A stretch of DNA of 58,626 bases. It comes from Bacteroidia bacterium (GTDB lineage: Bacteria; Bacteroidota; Bacteroidia; Bacteroidales; Prolixibacteraceae). The notes under the pieces were generated by a model. That model saw only the letters and a list, made by a program, of their open reading frames with translations. It made no database searches and was not told where the DNA came from. Position 1 is the stretch's first letter; every line of letters starts with the position of its first letter. The translations under genes and the position numbers were made by a program. This document shows positions 37,366-45,678 of the stretch, piece after piece. Where the stretch lies: the NCBI GenBank assembly GCA_026391655.1, contig JAPLDR010000091.1, positions 14,744 to 73,369 of the forward strand. Reading direction: 5' to 3'.

Positions 37366-37400
37366 CGAAGTGCCATAGAATCAGGTTCTATGGCACTTCG
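37366..37400 (-). terminator. Intrinsic terminator of the lipoprotein gene
   Basis: CGAAGTGCCATAGAA (37366-37380) and its exact complement (37386-37400) form a 15-bp stem with a 5-base loop, followed on the minus strand by TCTTTTATA. It begins 22 bases after the stop at 37422. The rest of 37148-37421 holds nothing recognisable. Confidence 0.8.
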
Positions 37401-37421
37401 ATGGTATAATAATCTTTAAGA

Positions 37422-38237
37422 TTAAAGCTCAATATTTGTAGTTACATCTCCTATTTTAAGCGTAGCCTTGTTGTCGCAGGTACCATCTCCAAAGTTGATG
37501 GTGCATGGAACTCCTCCTGTTGGGGTTACAAGAACAGAACTACTGGAGAACCATTTGCATGAATTCTTTTTTACCAGAGCGCTGGGATAGCTGGCAGTCC
37601 AGGCTATACCTTCCCTTGAAACGCCTGAAGAACTCCCTTCAATACGCCAAACATCATCATCTAAAGTTGCTGTGGCAGACCCTTCAGACTGAAGACGAAT
37701 GTATGTTGCACGATAAGTTATGAATTTCTGATCGGGGAATACGATTTTTGCTTCAGTAAATACCTCATAACGTGGCCAATTATTACCAGCATTAAGGCCT
37801 TTATAAGTTATTTTATGAGTACCGGTGATTTTATTGCCGTCGTTTACAAAATCACTAAACGAAAATGTTGCCACTGATCCGACTGTGCTCATCAAACCTG
37901 AAAGTGATGCGATAACCTTTCCGCTGCGGGTAACTCCATCAAAAGTACTGGCACAACCTGTTCCCCAATCTAATGTGACTAAAATTGGTAATACAGTAGT
38001 TACTGAAGCAGTAATTGTTGGGCAAGTTAAAGTACCAGCTTTAAGTCCCGAAGAAGTGAAATAGCTATTCGCCACTCCATTAAGTACTTCAAATGTCTGG
38101 TCGCTGATAACAATACTCCCTTCGGAGGTATTCTTGTCACCGGGTTGCGGTGTTGTGGTGGTTGTGTCTTTCTGACATCCGGCTAAGATCAGAAGAAACA
38201 GAAAAAACAAAATCCCTGTAGTTTTCATCTTGCTCAT
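37422..38237 (-). CDS. Lipoprotein of unknown function
   Basis: A 271-residue lipoprotein with the signal peptide ending in LAGC (Cys21; ATG at 38228 is an alternative start), followed by a threonine-rich linker and a beta-rich body (TCPTITASVTTVLPILVTLD, VATFSFSDFVNDGNKITGTH). The N-terminal half after the linker contains the TFEVLNGVANSYFTSSG segment. No family is recognised by eye. It has its own candidate promoter and a strong terminator, so it is probably monocistronic. Confidence 0.7.
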   Translation of the reverse strand: MSKMKTTGILFFLFLLILAGCQKDTTTTTPQPGDKNTSEGSIVISDQTFEVLNGVANSYFTSSGLKAGTLTCPTITASVTTVLPILVTLDWGTGCASTFDGVTRSGKVIASLSGLMSTVGSVATFSFSDFVNDGNKITGTHKITYKGLNAGNNWPRYEVFTEAKIVFPDQKFITYRATYIRLQSEGSATATLDDDVWRIEGSSSGVSREGIAWTASYPSALVKKNSCKWFSSSSVLVTPTGGVPCTINFGDGTCDNKATLKIGDVTTNIEL

Positions 38238-38311
38238 TTTTTTGTATAATTTAGTTAAATAAAATTACAGAATAATCCTTTTAGGAAGACAATAGTCAGT
38301 ATAATTTGCGA

Positions 38312-38319
38312 CAAATATA
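38312..38319 (-). promoter_or_regulatory. Candidate -7 box for the lipoprotein gene
   Basis: The minus-strand sequence TATATTTG matches TAnnTTTG, about 75 bases upstream of the ATG at 38237. A clear -33 element is not visible. A 9-bp inverted repeat with a 5-base loop (38383-38405) lies further upstream. Confidence 0.4.
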
Positions 38320-38382
38320 AACAATTTTAAATATAAACATTACAGGAAGAAGATTTTTTTTTAAAGAGTAAGTTTATTTTAT

Positions 38383-38405
38383 AATAGTAAACTTATTTTA
38401 CTATT
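38383..38405. terminator. Small AT-rich hairpin after the MDR reductase gene
   Basis: AATAGTAAA (38383-38391) and TTTACTATT (38397-38405) form a 9-bp AT-only-rich stem 50 bases after the reductase stop. It has no run of T after it on the minus strand, so termination is uncertain. Confidence 0.3.
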
Positions 38406-38454
38406 CAAACTATTTATACTTTAGGATGAAAATTTTTATCATTTCCAATAACTT

Positions 38455-39450
38455 CTAAACCTCGATAATTAATTTCCCAAGATTTTTCCCTTTAAAAAGA
38501 GCAATGAATGCTTCCGGAAGTTTTTCAAATCCATGGTAGATAGTATTCGTGTATTTAAGCTGTCCGCTACCAACCCAATGGGCTAAAGCTTTAAATCCTT
38601 CAGAAAATCTTGAAGCATAGTTGCTTACTATAAATCCCTGCATCAGAGCACTACGTTTGAGAATCGTAGGCTGAATTCGGGGACCAGTAGGTTGAGTTGT
38701 TGCGTTGTAAAGCGAAATCTGGCCACAAATAATAATTCTGGCATCCTTATTAATTTGCGCAACTACGGCATCGGAAATTTCTCCGCCTACATTATCGAAG
38801 TATACATCAACGCCTGATGGACAAGCAGATGCAATTGCCGCATAGAGGTTTGTAGTAGTTTTATAATTAATAACCGAATCAAAATGCAGCTCATTCAGCA
38901 AGTAATTCATCTTGATATCGTCACCTGCAATGCCGATAACGCGACACCCCTGGATTTTGGCAATTTGTCCGACTACAATACCCACAGCACCAGCCGCACC
39001 CGATACAACTACCGTTTCGCCTCTCTTTGGCTTTCCGATGTCGAGCAGACCAAAATAGGCAGTTAGACCAGGCATGCCTAAAATACCAAGATAATAACTT
39101 AGCGGTGCAATACTTCCGTCAATCACCTGTAAACCAATTGCATCAACAACCATTTCCTCCTGCCATGGGATCATTCCTAATACAAAGTCGCCTACATTAA
39201 ATCCGTCGGCATTACTTTCAACAACACGGGCAATGCCACCACCAACAATTGGCTCACCAACGGAATAGGGTGCTATATAAGACTTGGCATCACTCATTCG
39301 TCCACGCATATAGGGATCTACTGAAAAAGTATGTGCCTTCAAGCGAACCATTCCGTTGGTAATCGCGGGAATTTCAACCGTCCTTGTTTCAAAATTACCG
39401 GGTGTAGGAACACCTATCGGTCTGGATTTCAATATAATTTGCTGTGTCAT
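38455..39450 (-). CDS. NADP-dependent MDR-family oxidoreductase
   Basis: A 331-residue medium-chain reductase without the catalytic zinc cysteines, of the leukotriene B4 12-hydroxydehydrogenase/curcumin reductase group, which reduce activated double bonds with NADPH. Visible are SVDPYMRGRMS near residue 44, the nucleotide-binding AAGAVGIVVGQIAKIQG, and DVYFDNVGGE. The length is normal. Substrate is not predictable. The upstream gene (161-residue unknown) is 116 bases away. Confidence 0.88.
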   Translation of the reverse strand: MTQQIILKSRPIGVPTPGNFETRTVEIPAITNGMVRLKAHTFSVDPYMRGRMSDAKSYIAPYSVGEPIVGGGIARVVESNADGFNVGDFVLGMIPWQEEMVVDAIGLQVIDGSIAPLSYYLGILGMPGLTAYFGLLDIGKPKRGETVVVSGAAGAVGIVVGQIAKIQGCRVIGIAGDDIKMNYLLNELHFDSVINYKTTTNLYAAIASACPSGVDVYFDNVGGEISDAVVAQINKDARIIICGQISLYNATTQPTGPRIQPTILKRSALMQGFIVSNYASRFSEGFKALAHWVGSGQLKYTNTIYHGFEKLPEAFIALFKGKNLGKLIIEV

Positions 39451-39566
39451 AATTTAATTGTTTTACACGATAATAACACCTTTGGGGAAATATTGTTGTA
39501 GGTTGAATACGGTAGAGATGCGATTGATTGCTTTTCTACTTTAGATATAACCCATTTTAATCGGAA

Positions 39567-40052
39567 TTAAAAGGGTAGAACATTCTCGTCCCTGCTTTCC
39601 AATGAAACATCTAAATTGTCATTTTCAAAATCCTTGCACTTACAAAACTCAATTCCAAACGGGCATCCTTCTGGTTCATAATCACAAAATGTGAAGCATT
39701 GCTCCCACCCTCCAGGCCAATGTTGGCAGCCATAATCAAGATATTCACGCATTAATTCGTAACGACGCTTTGCGGGTAACCCCTCGGGAAATTCGGGAAA
39801 GAAGGAATATGCAGCCCACATCAGTTCAAATTCATTGGCCATCAAATCCAGCTCCTCCGTAGTAAGCATTTCTGAAGGTGGAAAAAATTCTTTTTTAAGT
39901 CCAAACCATTCACTCATTAAGCGGTCTGGACTCGCTTCAAGCTCGTCCTGATAATCGGGATCGAATGTACCCTCCGGAATTTTTGAAGGTGGAACACGTT
40001 GCGCTGCCTGATGCATATCGGCAATTAGTTGATCAAGGTAATGCTGTATCAT
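39567..40052 (-). CDS. Acidic protein of unknown function with cysteine-rich C-terminus
   Basis: A 161-residue soluble protein with no signal peptide or membrane segment. The acidic N-terminal two-thirds are rich in leucine and glutamate; the C-terminal part has five cysteines in CQHWPGGWEQCFTFCDYEPEGCPFG (read as CQHWPGGW, CFTFC, EGCPFG) plus FCKCKDF, a possible metal site. I do not recognise a family. It starts 12 bases after the DUF1016 gene stop and probably shares its transcript. Confidence 0.55.
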   Translation of the reverse strand: MIQHYLDQLIADMHQAAQRVPPSKIPEGTFDPDYQDELEASPDRLMSEWFGLKKEFFPPSEMLTTEELDLMANEFELMWAAYSFFPEFPEGLPAKRRYELMREYLDYGCQHWPGGWEQCFTFCDYEPEGCPFGIEFCKCKDFENDNLDVSLESRDENVLPF

Positions 40053-40064
40053 CGTTTTTTTGAT

Positions 40065-40892
40065 TTAATTGTTGTTTCTGTACTGAATAAATTTTTCCAT
40101 GAGTTGATTTTCGTTTTTTTGATGTTGAATTTCAGTGGCTACAATTCTGGCCAACTCCTCTTTTGCAGGCATAACTAATTGATAACGTGACGCAAATATT
40201 TGATTATGGTCATTAAGTAAAGAGTATTTTACCACTGTTTCATCACTTTGTGAGCAAAGTATTATCTCCAAAAGAAAATCCTGAATTTTATCCAATACTG
40301 CCTGTTCCAGTTCATGTTCCAAATAAGCAGTGTAAGGTTTTATATCCAAAAATTCAAGTACATAAGGATCTTTGATAAAATCGGATGGCTTGTACTGAAA
40401 TTCACCTTTTGGCAATGCCATTAACTCCGTCTCATTTGTTTGAGCCGAGAGCATTCGATGATAACAAAGTGTTTGAATTTGTCGTTCCAGTTGACGGGTA
40501 CTCCAATGATTTTCGGCCGATTCATTAATGTAGAACAAACGAGCATTATCATCTTCTACATTGATAATCATGCGATAATGAGTCCAACTCAATTGTGAAC
40601 GCAGTGCGTTCACAATTGAAAATGCGCTGTAAAATTTACGCATGTAGAATAAATTGCGTCGATCAAAGCCCTTTCCAAAATCGTATGTCAATTGTTCAGA
40701 AAGGTTTTCGATTAGGAACGTTCCATAATCAGCTCGTTCTTTCCCATTTTGTTCCTCCTCAAAGATTCTTTTTCCAATCTGCCAGTAAGTTTGTACCATC
40801 GCGAAGTTGACAGCCTGATAAATCTTCGAACGCGATTGTTCTATCAGCGTTTTTATTTCGGAATAAAAAGCAGTTTGAAGTGAATGATCCAT
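40065..40892 (-). CDS. YhcG/DUF1016 family protein with deleted PDDEXK nuclease core
   Basis: The N-terminal DUF1016 domain is intact (IYQAVNFAMVQTYWQIGKRI, LRSQLSWTHYRMIINV, YINESAENHWSTRQLERQI). The full family has about 340-375 residues, with a C-terminal PDDEXK nuclease domain between DFLLELG and an IG-x-ILC segment. Here DFLLE (residues 205-209) joins directly to IILCSQSDETVVKYS, so about 85 residues including the expected catalytic acidic residues and lysine are missing, while the flanking parts stay in frame. A 31-bp palindrome lies inside the gene (40589-40619). Nuclease activity is not expected; a remaining binding role is possible. Confidence 0.78.
   Translation of the reverse strand: MDHSLQTAFYSEIKTLIEQSRSKIYQAVNFAMVQTYWQIGKRIFEEEQNGKERADYGTFLIENLSEQLTYDFGKGFDRRNLFYMRKFYSAFSIVNALRSQLSWTHYRMIINVEDDNARLFYINESAENHWSTRQLERQIQTLCYHRMLSAQTNETELMALPKGEFQYKPSDFIKDPYVLEFLDIKPYTAYLEHELEQAVLDKIQDFLLEIILCSQSDETVVKYSLLNDHNQIFASRYQLVMPAKEELARIVATEIQHQKNENQLMEKFIQYRNNN
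40589..40619. repeat. 31-bp perfect palindrome inside the DUF1016 gene
   Basis: The sequence is symmetric about the G at 40604, with half-site TCAATTGTGAACGCA. It lies in the coding region for the SIVNALRSQL segment. It contains TGTGA-like half sites on both arms, but its position within a gene makes a regulatory role uncertain. Confidence 0.6.
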
Positions 40893-41449
40893 AGGTTATG
40901 CTTTTAAGATGCTGATATAATTATTATTACCTGCTTTAATACCCAGTTTTCTATACATTCGCTTCAATTAGGTTTCAAAAATGGAATTTACGAAAAATCA
41001 TCCTTATTTACAAGATTATTATGAATTTAGTATGAGACAATACCAAAAATTAACATTTTTTAAGACAATTGCTGGTAACAGGCTTTTCGATTCCCAAAAA
41101 TTTTCCATGAATCTTGATCTACCGAGGCAAAAAATATCAATTTAATGATTTTTAGTTAAATTTACGGGGTAAACACTAAATCCTTTCTTATGAATTGGCA
41201 GTAGAAATAGATACAAATATCGAGGATCAAGCAATCATTGGTATATTAACAAAAGAAAAGGCAGTTAAAATTATTGGAAGGTACAATAAAGCTATGGCAT
41301 ATGTGCCAGAACATTAGGCACAAACAGGTTCCGGTTCGTCAATTGGGATTATCTTTTTAGTGATTTGGATTAGCGTAATTTGTGGATGATAAGAATCTTG
41401 TAAACGTGCGTCTATACAAACATATATCATTAAAAATATTTCAAATAAT
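40893..41449. other. 557-base gap, mostly without recognisable content
   Basis: No promoter, hairpin or repeat stands out. A short plus-strand frame without an ATG (about 41182-41318, containing ELAVEIDTNIEDQA and KAVKIIGRYNKAMA) has coding-like codon use and ends in TAG; it could be the remains of a gene, or a chance frame. Confidence 0.4.
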
Positions 41450-43789
41450 CTATTTCACTATCACCGCATTAACAGGACAAACCTGGCGGCAGGCATCGCA
41501 TTTGATACACAATTCGGTATTGATCACATGTTTTTCGTGAGGCAGAAACGGGATTGCATCAACGGGACACCGTTGTACACATTTCGTGCAACCGATACAA
41601 TCGTCTGTTATTGAATAGTTAACAATCGCCGTACATTTGCCTGTAGGACAAACACCATTGAGATGAGCTTCGTACTCTTCTCTAAAATATTTTAGCGTAC
41701 TTAAAACAGGATTTGGTGCCGACCGGCCTAATCCGCAAAGACTACCCTTCCTGGTCCATTCTGCGAGTTTCTCGAGTTTTTCCAGATCACCCGGCTTCCC
41801 TTTTCCCTGCGTCAGATTATCGAGCATATCAAGCATTCGTTTTGTTCCGACGCGACAAAAAGTACATTTACCGCAGGACTCTTCCTGGGTGAAAGAGAGG
41901 AAGAAACGGGCAATATCAACCATGCAATCGGTATCGTCAAGGACGATCAGTCCACCTGAACCCATCATGGCATCAAGGCTTGTAAGCGATTCATAATCAA
42001 TTGGTGTATTTTCAAGGCTTGCAGGAATACACCCGCCGGACGGACCTCCGATCTGCACAGCTTTAAATGTTCGTCCGTTGGCAATGCCACCACCAATCTC
42101 GTCGACCACCTGCCTGATGGTCATCCCCATGGGCACTTCAATCAATCCGCCGCGCGCCACTTTTCCCGCAAGGGCGAAAACTTTTGTTCCTTTGCTTTTC
42201 TCAGTTCCAATCCGTGTAAACCGATCGACATTATCACGCATAATGTAGGAAATCTGGGCAAAGGTCTCAGTATTATTGACGAGAGTAGGTTTTCCGAATA
42301 AACCTTTTTCAGCAGGAAACGGAGGCCGCAAATAGGGAAATCCACGATTCCCTTCAATCGACTGGATCAGTGCTGTTTCCTCGCCGCAGACAAATGCTCC
42401 GGCTCCTTCATAAATTTTCACATCGAAATTAAAGCCAGATCCCAGGATATTATTGCCAATCAAATTATTATCTCTGCAAATTTCGAGCGCTGCCCTGATT
42501 CTTTTTACTGCGAGCGGATACTCAGCACGAATATAAAAATACCCTTCGCGTGTATTTACAGCAAATGCGGCGATTAACATCCCTTCGATAATTCTGTAAG
42601 GATACGATTCGAGTAGCATGCGATCCATAAATGCACCCGGATCGCCCTCATCGCCATTACAAATGAGGTATTTAAGTTCACTATTCTGTTTGGCAACGAG
42701 TTCCCATTTAATCCCGGTAGGGAAACCGGCTCCTCCCCGACCCCTGATGCCACTCGCCTTGATCTTTGCGATTACCTGATCAGGGGTAAATTCTTTAAAA
42801 ACTTTTTTGAGTGCCTGGAAACCACCGCGTTGTTTATACTCTTCCAGATCAAGGGGATTGATTAAACCACGAAATTCGGTGGCAATCGGAAACTGTTTAC
42901 CGAGAAACGAAGAGACATGTTTTTCCCTGATGTCCAGCTCGTAACGCTCAATCCCTGCCCATTTCTGATCGGTCTGAATATCTTCGATAGCGCTAAAGAA
43001 TTTATTTTTCAACTTTGCAAAACGTCCGGAAGGCTGAAAATGAGATTCAATGATTTGTTTTACATCTTCCGGTTTCACTTTGGAATACAATATAGACTCC
43101 CCTTTGACAGGGACAATTTCGACGAGCGGCACCTGGTGGCACATTCCCACACAACCCACACTTTTCAGTTTAACCTGAAGACCCTTTTCAATGATTGTAT
43201 TTTCAACAGCGTCTTTAATGTCGCTGCTGCCGCTGGCCACACAGCAAGAACCCAATCCTATCCTTATTTCGCCCTGAATTTCAGTACCATCAGATTTACG
43301 AAACAGCTTTTTACCCTTATTGTCTTTCTGGCTTTCAAAATCTCTGATAAGCTCGGATGCTTTATCAGAAGTGACGTGACCGTAAGTGATGTGATCGATT
43401 TGAACAACCGGGGCTAATGTACAACAGCCCAGACAGCTCACCTTTTCGATTGTGTATTTGCCCGATTGAGATGTATGCTGCCCGTCCTTTAATTTAAATT
43501 CTCTGCGCATGGCATCGTAAACCTGAACGGCCCCTTTTACATGGCAAGCAGTTCCTACGCATACCCTGATCATGTGTTCGCCAACAGGAGCAAGTCTGAA
43601 TTGTGAATAAAAGCTGGCAACTCCGATAATTTCTGCAGGTTTGATTGCGGTTATATCACTTAATCTTCGCAATGCTTCTTCCGGCAAAAAGTTAAATTCG
43701 CGTTGAATCGCCTGAAGGATAGGAATTAAGGCCTCTTTGGTCGTTCCTCTCTCCCCAACGATACTGTCTATCTTGTTCAGGTCAATCAT
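41450..43789 (-). CDS. NuoE-NuoF-type fusion, NADH-oxidising iron-sulfur flavoprotein
   Basis: A protein of about 779 residues from the ATG at 43789; the longer frame to 43957 adds 56 residues that overlap the upstream gene and is rejected. Module order: NuoE-like thioredoxin-fold 2Fe-2S domain (CVGTACHVKGA, CLGCC), a second thioredoxin-like 2Fe-2S domain (GLGSCC, CVGMCHQVPL), NuoF-like NADH/FMN domain (SGIRGRGGAGFPTGIKW, GEETALIQSIEG), the CGKC-x2-C site, and two C-terminal 4Fe-4S motifs (CIGCTKC, CIKCDAC). The plan is that of HndC/HydB-type subunits of NADH-dependent hydrogenases and related bifurcating enzymes, here with NuoE fused. No hydrogenase or NuoG subunit is in the window. Confidence 0.86.
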   Translation of the reverse strand: MIDLNKIDSIVGERGTTKEALIPILQAIQREFNFLPEEALRRLSDITAIKPAEIIGVASFYSQFRLAPVGEHMIRVCVGTACHVKGAVQVYDAMRREFKLKDGQHTSQSGKYTIEKVSCLGCCTLAPVVQIDHITYGHVTSDKASELIRDFESQKDNKGKKLFRKSDGTEIQGEIRIGLGSCCVASGSSDIKDAVENTIIEKGLQVKLKSVGCVGMCHQVPLVEIVPVKGESILYSKVKPEDVKQIIESHFQPSGRFAKLKNKFFSAIEDIQTDQKWAGIERYELDIREKHVSSFLGKQFPIATEFRGLINPLDLEEYKQRGGFQALKKVFKEFTPDQVIAKIKASGIRGRGGAGFPTGIKWELVAKQNSELKYLICNGDEGDPGAFMDRMLLESYPYRIIEGMLIAAFAVNTREGYFYIRAEYPLAVKRIRAALEICRDNNLIGNNILGSGFNFDVKIYEGAGAFVCGEETALIQSIEGNRGFPYLRPPFPAEKGLFGKPTLVNNTETFAQISYIMRDNVDRFTRIGTEKSKGTKVFALAGKVARGGLIEVPMGMTIRQVVDEIGGGIANGRTFKAVQIGGPSGGCIPASLENTPIDYESLTSLDAMMGSGGLIVLDDTDCMVDIARFFLSFTQEESCGKCTFCRVGTKRMLDMLDNLTQGKGKPGDLEKLEKLAEWTRKGSLCGLGRSAPNPVLSTLKYFREEYEAHLNGVCPTGKCTAIVNYSITDDCIGCTKCVQRCPVDAIPFLPHEKHVINTELCIKCDACRQVCPVNAVIVK

Positions 43790-43823
43790 TATCCTGTTTT
43801 TGAACCATTTTAAATCTGTCAAT

Positions 43824-45656
43824 TTATTTCTTTCCAACGCAATAGAGGAAATTTGAAGTCCGAAGGTACATTCTTGCATTTGCGAATGCCGGTGTCGTAG
43901 TAACTTTTTCAGCAGCATTTCCTTCTCCGAGCAATTTTGCCTCTTTGGCCATATCATAGACCCTCATCTTTCCGGAAGTATCAAAAGTGTAGAGCTTATT
44001 ATCAGCGATAACAGGTGATGAATAATAACCGGGACCCTCCTCTTTTGACCAGTATTTTACACCCGATTTGGCATCATAACAGGCCAGTACTCCGTAACTT
44101 GTAGCGATGAACAACAATCCGTTTGCCGTAACCGGACTGGCTACTTCAGGTAAAAATTCATCACTTTCCCAAACTTTAGAATTTTTTGACGGATCGATCG
44201 CTACCAATTTGGCGTACTCGTTGGCAGCAAAAATCAGTCCGCCGCCAGATGCAGGTGAAGGACCAACTTCGCCGCTCAAACAGTCAACCGACCAAAGTTC
44301 TTTGCCTGATTCGGCATCATAGCCCGCCACCATAGGATCTGTAGAAAGTACCACCTGAAATTTACCGTTGATATCGGCCAAAATCGGACTTGCCCATGAA
44401 ATTTTTCCTTTACGTGCGGTTTCCCAGACCGTTTCTCCTGTAGAGGCATTGAGAGCAATTAATTTACGACTTTTATTTGTATCATACTGAATGTACACTT
44501 TGTCTTTCCACATCACCAATGATGAAGCGTGACCATAATGGTTATCAGGAAGACCCAGATTTCGTGCCCACACCCGGTTTCCATCCATATCGAAACAGAT
44601 GATATCACCATTTGCAAATATGGCATATACCTTGTTACCGTCAGTTGTGAGCGAAGAGGCAGCAAAACCGGTATCCTCAGTGACCTTCGGCATAGTGGCC
44701 GGACTGCCCGTGATATTGTCAACAGGCTGTTTCCAAAGCACTTTCCCAGAGTTACAATCAAAACAGTACACTTCACGCGATTGTTGATCAGCTCCGGAAA
44801 GAAACAGCTTGTTTCCCCAGATAACTGGTGAATTAAACCCTTTTTTAGGCACAGAAGTTTTCCAGATTACATTTTTACCTGAAGCAGCGTCCCATTCCAC
44901 AGGCGTTCCTTTCTGAAAAAAGACCCCGTTTCCGAAAGGTCCCCGAAAGGAAGATGCGTTCACCTTAATGGCATTACTTCCCGGAAAAGTGATTTTGGTT
45001 GCAGCAACCAGAGTAGCTTTAACCTTTGACGTATCGACTTTAGCGGTATTACCAGCAACAAGCTTTTTAGTTGAATCGGCTATTGCCGGTTGAGTAGCAT
45101 TGGGAATTTCACCAACTTTAATTACTTCTACTTTATCCTGATTATCAATAGATTTAGTTTCTGCCAAAGATTCGTTGACATCATATTTCTGAAGATGATC
45201 CACTGAAGCAAAAGATGCTACAAGTCCAAGCACAATCATTACAGATCCCGTAATCATCACCCATCGCTGGGTCATAATCCGGCTCGTCAAATCGTTTTCA
45301 TCCTTCACATCAGGTTCTTCAATCTTCGATTTTAAACCAATGAAAACGCGAAGCGAGAGTGCAAAAACGATGGCTCCGAAAAGTAATAAGTATCCACCCG
45401 TTTTCACCTGCCACTGACTGTTAAAATAGGCCTTGCGGGCCAGTAAATCAAAATTACGGATCTCCTGTTTTAACTCGTCACTATTTGGTTCCTGACTAAG
45501 CCGCTTGACCAGTGAAGTGAGTGCTTTACTTTCAAGCGGTTTATTTTTAGACATTTGCATAAAATTCAACAACAACAGCAAGGCTACTGTGATGCAGAAT
45601 ATTCCCGAAACAAGGGCAATATTTAACGAGAATTTCAGTTTATTTTCTGGTTCCAT
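43824..45656 (-). CDS. Membrane-anchored PQQ-like beta-propeller protein
   Basis: A 610-residue protein with three N-terminal membrane segments (about 10-33, 77-100 and 130-152), a low-complexity linker, and a propeller from about residue 235. Blade motifs include CNSGKVLWKQPV, STGETVWETARKG, AESGKELWSVDC and AKSGVKYWSKEEG. The propeller most likely faces the periplasm. It lies 34 bases upstream of the NuoEF-type gene and 22 bases after the NapH-like gene, so it is in the middle of a redox operon. PQQ-binding residues are not evident by eye. Confidence 0.85.
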   Translation of the reverse strand: MEPENKLKFSLNIALVSGIFCITVALLLLLNFMQMSKNKPLESKALTSLVKRLSQEPNSDELKQEIRNFDLLARKAYFNSQWQVKTGGYLLLFGAIVFALSLRVFIGLKSKIEEPDVKDENDLTSRIMTQRWVMITGSVMIVLGLVASFASVDHLQKYDVNESLAETKSIDNQDKVEVIKVGEIPNATQPAIADSTKKLVAGNTAKVDTSKVKATLVAATKITFPGSNAIKVNASSFRGPFGNGVFFQKGTPVEWDAASGKNVIWKTSVPKKGFNSPVIWGNKLFLSGADQQSREVYCFDCNSGKVLWKQPVDNITGSPATMPKVTEDTGFAASSLTTDGNKVYAIFANGDIICFDMDGNRVWARNLGLPDNHYGHASSLVMWKDKVYIQYDTNKSRKLIALNASTGETVWETARKGKISWASPILADINGKFQVVLSTDPMVAGYDAESGKELWSVDCLSGEVGPSPASGGGLIFAANEYAKLVAIDPSKNSKVWESDEFLPEVASPVTANGLLFIATSYGVLACYDAKSGVKYWSKEEGPGYYSSPVIADNKLYTFDTSGKMRVYDMAKEAKLLGEGNAAEKVTTTPAFANARMYLRTSNFLYCVGKK

Positions 45657-45678
45657 TCCAATAAGATAATTTACAACG

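Noticed and set aside
43790-43957. N-terminal extension of the NuoEF fusion
   Set aside because: It overlaps the upstream propeller gene in another frame, and the family-like start MIDLNKIDSIV lies at 43789.
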